A DNA stretch of 9,757 nt from Caldisericaceae bacterium (GTDB taxonomy: Bacteria > Calditrichota > Calditrichia > Calditrichales > Calditrichaceae), in assembly GCA_021160885.1 (NCBI GenBank), contig JAGHBR010000491.1:1-9757 (forward strand), written 5' to 3'. Positions 6,151 through 9,757 of the stretch are shown one piece after another. Made by a program: the position numbers and the translations under genes. Numbering within the stretch: position 1 is the first letter of the stretch; each line of letters starts with the position of its first letter. Below the pieces are notes generated by a model. That model did no database searches. It saw nothing but the letters and a program-made list of their open reading frames with translations, and was not told the origin of the DNA.

Positions 6151-7410
6151 TCAGGAAATTCGTTTAATATCGGCACCAATGGCCCGTAATCTTTCATCAA
6201 CTTTTTCATACCCCCGGTCGATCAGTTCAATCCGGTCTATTTCGCTCTTCCCGCTGGCTGCCATGGCTGCAATAACCAGGGCAATCCCAGCCCGAATATC
6301 CGGGCTGCTTAATTCCTGTCCCTTAAGCTTGCTGGGGCCGTGAACAATTACGCGATGCGGGTCACACAGTACCACCTGTGCGCCCATAACCGACAATTTG
6401 TCAATAAAAAACATACGTGATTCGTACATCCAGTCATGACAAAGGGTCATCCCCTGGGCCTGGCTGGCCAAGACAATCATTGGACTCATTAAATCCGTAG
6501 GAAAGCCCGGCCACAGACCGACCTGAACTTTTCCTGCTTTTGAGATTAGTTTTGAAGGAGAAATTTTAAGCGTAAAAGGATCTAAAAATTGTAAATTCAC
6601 ATTCATCTGTTTAAGATGGTAAGTGATCATTTGCAGATGTTCCTGCCAGGCTTGATGAATGATCAGTTCGCTTTGTAAACAGGCTGCTGTAATAGCCCAG
6701 GTGGCTGCTTCAATGTGATCTGGTACTATCTCATGTTCAAAGCCGGCCAGCTTTTTGGCGCCAATCACGGTAAGCAAATTGGATTTTACTCCTTCGATCT
6801 GGGCTCCCATTTTTTGTAACACATGGCATAAATCAACAATGTGAGGCTCGCTGGCTGCGTTTTCAATAATGGTTTTGCCGGGAATGGCGGCCGCAATTAA
6901 TAAGGCATTAGCAGTTGCTGTTACCGAAGCTTCTTTAAGCAAAATGTGGCTGGCTACAGGTTGATTTAGCTGAAATTGAAAGAACGTTCCATCCGACATG
7001 AATTGAGCGCCGAAGGCCTTGACTGCATCTAAATGCGCATCCAATTTTCGTTTACCAATTACGCAGCCACCCGGAGGGGGCAGAAATACTTCGCCTGCTT
7101 TAGGTAAAATGCCGCCTAACAATAAAATAGAAGCGCGTAAACGAGCGCCTAATTCGAAAGGAATTTTTGTTGAATTGACACTTCCTTCAATTTGATAAAC
7201 GTGCGGCTGTAGTTGTGTTACTTTCTTTCCTAAACTCTGCAGTAGTTGAAACATTATGTGAACGTCTGCAATTTCTGGAATATTTTTCAAAAGGCACTTT
7301 TCTTCGGTTAACAGGGTAGCGACAATAATCGGTAAGGCCGCGTTTTTATTACCTGCCGTGGTAATTTCTCCTTTAAGAGGAGTTTCGCCATTGATGATAA
7401 ATTTCGCCAT
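6151..7410 (-). CDS. murA: UDP-N-acetylglucosamine 1-carboxyvinyltransferase MurA
   Basis: Cytoplasmic enzyme for the first committed step of peptidoglycan synthesis: it transfers enolpyruvate from PEP to UDP-GlcNAc. 419 residues, the usual length. Visible motifs are K22-N23 (AGNKNAALP), R91 in RLRASILLLGG, and the catalytic loop PPGGCVIGKRKLDAH with C116, the residue alkylated by fosfomycin, so a fosfomycin-sensitive type is predicted. D305 lies in PGFPTDL and the C-terminal RGYEKVDERLRAIGADIKR at 399-417 is typical. Small deviations are PTDLMSP where PTDxQ is usual and YESRMFF where FENRF is usual. It is last in the minus-strand operon, 17 bases after the murB stop, with AAAAAGG eight bases before its ATG. 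It converges on the GWxTD gene without a visible terminator. Confidence 0.95.
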   Translation of the reverse strand: MAKFIINGETPLKGEITTAGNKNAALPIIVATLLTEEKCLLKNIPEIADVHIMFQLLQSLGKKVTQLQPHVYQIEGSVNSTKIPFELGARLRASILLLGGILPKAGEVFLPPPGGCVIGKRKLDAHLDAVKAFGAQFMSDGTFFQFQLNQPVASHILLKEASVTATANALLIAAAIPGKTIIENAASEPHIVDLCHVLQKMGAQIEGVKSNLLTVIGAKKLAGFEHEIVPDHIEAATWAITAACLQSELIIHQAWQEHLQMITYHLKQMNVNLQFLDPFTLKISPSKLISKAGKVQVGLWPGFPTDLMSPMIVLASQAQGMTLCHDWMYESRMFFIDKLSVMGAQVVLCDPHRVIVHGPSKLKGQELSSPDIRAGIALVIAAMAASGKSEIDRIELIDRGYEKVDERLRAIGADIKRIS

Positions 7411-7418
7411 AATTCCAA

Positions 7419-7425
7419 CCTTTTT
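7419..7425 (-). promoter_or_regulatory. Ribosome binding site of murA
   Basis: On the minus strand AAAAAGG ends eight bases before the murA ATG (7410-7408), in the 17-base gap after the murB stop. It supports the MAKFIINGETPLKG start, which is the normal MurA N-terminus. Confidence 0.55.
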
Positions 7426-7427
7426 GA

Positions 7428-8414
7428 TTAAAAACCAATCAGTTCTATTTCCAATTTAAGATCAATATCAAATTCAGTACGTGCTTTATTTTTTACCAGA
7501 TTAATCAGCCATAAGACATCATTGGCAGAAGCATGGCCCAAATTTTCAATAAAGGCAGCGTGTGCCAGAGAAATTCTTGCCCCTCCTTTTTGCACACCTT
7601 TTAAATGCAGTAGTTTGTCAATGAAATAGCCAACCGAAGGCGTGGGCAAATTTAAACGCTGTTGCTGTTCTGGTGACAGGTTCTGAAAAATACAACCGGC
7701 TGACTTTTGCGGTTGATTTCTTTTGTACTTTGTCCATAACCTGAAAAAATTCTGAGCCGCTTCAACCGGGCCTTGCCACAAACATAAGGCAGTGTCAATG
7801 ATGATTTCTTCCGTAATTTGCAATTTTGAATAATCATAGGCAAAATCAAAATAATCGGCAGGAACTTCTTTTAGATTTTGCCCATCAAACAGTCTGGCAC
7901 TCTGAACAAATTGTCCAAAAAAATAAGGCCCGCCATGGGCATTCATGTAAATAGACCCGCCAATAGTTGCCGGAATGCCTGCAAAATATTCCAAACCGAC
8001 AACGCCCATTTTGTGAAGTTTGTTAATCAAAGCCGACAGGCGCATTCCGGAAGCTACCTGAACCAATACCGGCTGATAAGTCCGATTAGCTTGAGACAGG
8101 TATTCAGGAAATGGAGTTGGTTTTTTTTGTGACGGTTTTTCTGGCAACAAGCTTAACTCTGCTATTTGGTTATGAACAATTAACCCATCAAAACCAGAGT
8201 CTGAAAAAAGAAGATTGCTGCCCTTGCCGATAACTTTAAAGGGTACGTTAAACTGCCTGGTTAAAGCAACAAGCCTTATCAGTTGTTCAACGTTTGTAAT
8301 TTCACAATACCAGCGGGCCGGACCGCCAATGCCAATAGTAGTCACCGAACAAAGAGGGAAGTTTGTTTTAATTTTAAGTCCAACCTCAGCCGCCTGTTTT
8401 AAAAATTCTTCCAT
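7428..8414 (-). CDS. murB: UDP-N-acetylenolpyruvoylglucosamine reductase MurB
   Basis: FAD- and NADPH-dependent cytoplasmic reductase that turns the MurA product into UDP-MurNAc. 328 residues. Motifs in order: TTIGIGGPARWY (25-36), GKGSNLLFSD (63-72), the FAD-binding GLEYFAGIPATIGGSIYMNAHGG (140-162), YKRNQPQKSAGCIFQNL (230-246) in which the proton donor position is Cys241 rather than the Ser of E. coli MurB (both occur in the family), and the final LEIELIG (321-327) with the acidic active-site residue. The C-terminal HAAFIENLGHASANDVLWLI pattern suits type II MurB. An unusual Pro/Lys-rich insertion lies at about 90-113, between two FAD-domain strands. It follows the upstream PLP-enzyme gene in the same frame as TAA-ATT-ATG, without a Shine-Dalgarno, so reinitiation by the same ribosome is likely. 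murA comes next. Confidence 0.95.
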   Translation of the reverse strand: MEEFLKQAAEVGLKIKTNFPLCSVTTIGIGGPARWYCEITNVEQLIRLVALTRQFNVPFKVIGKGSNLLFSDSGFDGLIVHNQIAELSLLPEKPSQKKPTPFPEYLSQANRTYQPVLVQVASGMRLSALINKLHKMGVVGLEYFAGIPATIGGSIYMNAHGGPYFFGQFVQSARLFDGQNLKEVPADYFDFAYDYSKLQITEEIIIDTALCLWQGPVEAAQNFFRLWTKYKRNQPQKSAGCIFQNLSPEQQQRLNLPTPSVGYFIDKLLHLKGVQKGGARISLAHAAFIENLGHASANDVLWLINLVKNKARTEFDIDLKLEIELIGF

Positions 8415-8417
8415 AAT

Positions 8418-9383
8418 TTATTTAAAAATACTACTCATGTAACGAAATCCAGAATCAGGGAAAATCGTAACAATGTTTACCGGTTTATCAATTTTTTCGG
8501 CAATTTTTAAAGCCCCGTAAAGATTGGCGCCGCTGGAACCTCCGGCAATAATACCTTCTTCTCTGGCTAACTTTCTGGTATATTCAAAAGCCGTTTGGTC
8601 ATCTACCTGGATCATGTCATCCAAAAGTTCAAACTGCACGGTCGGTAAAATAAATTCATCGCCCAATCCTTCCAGTGTGTAACGGTTGGGACGAATTTTT
8701 TTACCTCGCTTAAAATAATCGTAGAAAACAGAACCCACTGGGTCGATGCCAATAAGTTTAATATTTGGATTTTGTTCCTTTAAATAACGTCCTGCGCCAA
8801 ACAAGGTGCCCCCGGTGCCAACACCGCACGCCAAAAAATCAACCTGGCCAGCTGTTTGCTGCCAGATTTCCGGACCGGTGCTGTGATAATGTGCTTCGTT
8901 ATTGTCCAGATTATTGTGCTGATCCACATAATAGGAATTCGGTGTGTGTTGCGCCAGTTTTTTTGCAAAATTATTATAGGAATTTTCATCCTCAGGTGGG
9001 AGAGAGGCGTCCACTAAAATGGTTTCGGCTCCCAGGTGCTGCAGCATCCGTATTTTTTCAGGGCTGGTCGTGTCTCGGATTACTATTTTGCATTTGTAGC
9101 CTTTTTGTACAGCCACCATGGCCAGGCCAATGGCCGTGTTTCCGGAGGAGTTTTCGATGATCGTATCACCGGGTTTTATTTTGCCTTCTCGTTCAGCTTT
9201 TTCGATCATGTAACGTGCAATGCGGTCTTTAACGCTGCCTCCGGGGTTCATAAATTCTAATTTGGCAAAAATATTGGCTTTGACATTTCTCCCGATTTTG
9301 GCCAATTTTACCAGAGGAGTATTGCCAATTACATCTAGTAATAAAGGAAAGTTGTTCGTCATGGCCCTTCTTTCTTTATTCAT
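8418..9383 (-). CDS. PLP-dependent cystathionine beta-synthase / cysteine synthase-type enzyme
   Basis: Fold-type II PLP enzyme that makes either cysteine from O-acetylserine and sulfide or cystathionine from serine and homocysteine. 321 residues: IGNTPLVKL (19-27), PGGSVKDR (47-54) with Schiff-base Lys52, the substrate loop SSGNTAIGLA (79-88; TSGNTGIGLA is more usual), phosphate-binding GVGTGGT (187-193), GIDPVGS (212-218), EGLGDEFILPT (238-248), GGSSGA (281-286) and PDSG with Ser310 near the pyridine nitrogen. The DQHNNLDNNEAHY and IDPVGS...EGLG stretches look more like cystathionine beta-synthase than CysK. The regulatory CBS domains and heme region of the eukaryotic enzyme are absent. No cysE or cystathionine lyase gene is adjacent to settle the reaction, so I give no symbol. 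Start options are ATG 9383 (no Shine-Dalgarno) and ATG 9362, which follows AAGAAGGGCC with a very short spacer; all motifs lie after both. It is first in the operon with murB and murA. Confidence 0.88.
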   Translation of the reverse strand: MNKERRAMTNNFPLLLDVIGNTPLVKLAKIGRNVKANIFAKLEFMNPGGSVKDRIARYMIEKAEREGKIKPGDTIIENSSGNTAIGLAMVAVQKGYKCKIVIRDTTSPEKIRMLQHLGAETILVDASLPPEDENSYNNFAKKLAQHTPNSYYVDQHNNLDNNEAHYHSTGPEIWQQTAGQVDFLACGVGTGGTLFGAGRYLKEQNPNIKLIGIDPVGSVFYDYFKRGKKIRPNRYTLEGLGDEFILPTVQFELLDDMIQVDDQTAFEYTRKLAREEGIIAGGSSGANLYGALKIAEKIDKPVNIVTIFPDSGFRYMSSIFK

Positions 9384-9757
9384 TCTGATTAAATTAGTGC
9401 GGAATATAAAAAAATGGTTTTAATAAAAAAAGAAAATTTTGAGGCCCCAGCCATAAAAAATTTAATGTGTAAAGATGCCAGATTTAGTGAACAGAATTTG
9501 CTAAGAACGATTCATATTTTGAACCAACAAAGATGCAAACAATTGACCCTAAGTGGTAAGAATGCAACTTTCTTTATAGTCGTAAAAAATTTTCATTGCT
9601 TAGACTTCAGCTCTAAAGCGGTGTATTTAAAATTGAGAGGACAAAATCCTCCTTGCCTTCAATGATCCTAAAATTCTACTTTATTGGACAAACTTAATGG
9701 TAGTCCTCTTTCTGCTATTCGACGTTACTTTCCCCAGGAAACACTACAATCGTAAAC
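9384..9757. other. 374-base right-hand region without a supported gene
   Basis: This AT-rich stretch should contain the promoter of the minus-strand operon. TATATT at 9408-9403 (minus) is a -10 candidate, but its -35 region is only a T-run. An 83-codon plus frame at 9414-9665 has no Shine-Dalgarno, no recognisable motif and a composition I do not trust as coding. A small perfect hairpin GAGGA-CAAAA-TCCTC lies at 9637-9651. The last ~60 bases are somewhat more GC-rich; one plus frame there reads LDKLNGSPLSAIRRYFPQET and ends at TAA, with a stop about 20 codons upstream, so it could be a gene remnant. Confidence 0.5.

Noticed and set aside
8765..9160. 131-codon plus-strand frame opposite the PLP-enzyme gene
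   Set aside because: It is antisense to a gene with a full set of PLP-family motifs; the translation is Cys/Arg/Phe-rich with no family pattern.
9471..9536. AAAGATGC direct repeat (9471-9478 and 9529-9536)
   Set aside because: Two copies of an eight-base word 58 bases apart in AT-rich sequence are expected by chance, and nothing lies symmetrically between them.
9414..9665. 83-codon plus-strand open frame
   Set aside because: No Shine-Dalgarno, no recognisable motif, and a composition with scattered Cys and low-complexity Lys runs that looks like chance reading of AT-rich intergenic DNA.
1..9757. CRISPR array, tRNA, rRNA, insertion sequence or integron site
   Set aside because: Reading through the intergenic stretches, I saw no regularly spaced repeats, cloverleaf, terminal inverted repeats with a transposase, or attC-like core sites.

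Overview
The window looks like a chromosomal segment from a moderately AT-rich, free-living bacterium, probably of the FCB side of the tree; Calditrichota (Caldithrix-like) is my best guess. Three things point that way, none of them proof: a GWxTD-domain envelope protein (a family I associate with FCB-type and acidobacterial genomes), ftsY directly followed by rimO (an order I know from Bacteroidetes), and genes that mostly have weak or absent Shine-Dalgarno sites.

Layout. Positions 1-88 may hold the 3' end of an unseen gene. At 262-1089 (+) lies an unrecognised protein whose D/H-rich core resembles the YdjM/DUF457 membrane metal-dependent hydrolases. A plus-strand run follows: a UbiA-family prenyltransferase (1233-2198), the SRP receptor ftsY (best start GTG 2267) and rimO (3169-4470), with ftsY and rimO overlapping by four bases. 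The gap 4471-4845 carries a terminator-like hairpin, a heptamer repeat and a GC-rich island with a 40-codon ORF. A secreted GWxTD protein follows (4846-6141, +).

The GWxTD gene converges, with only 9 bases between stops, on a minus-strand operon that is read right to left: a cystathionine-beta-synthase/cysteine-synthase-type PLP enzyme (9383-8418), murB (8414-7428) and murA (7410-6151). MurA and MurB carry out the two committed steps from UDP-GlcNAc to UDP-MurNAc, so the operon couples a sulfur amino-acid enzyme to peptidoglycan precursor synthesis. The last 374 bases (9384-9757) hold no gene I can support.

Most of the window is core housekeeping. The parts most worth a second look are the 262-1089 protein, the GC-rich island at 4609-4731 and the poorly characterised GWxTD protein. 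I found no complete mobile element, CRISPR array, tRNA or rRNA, and no clear new multi-gene system.
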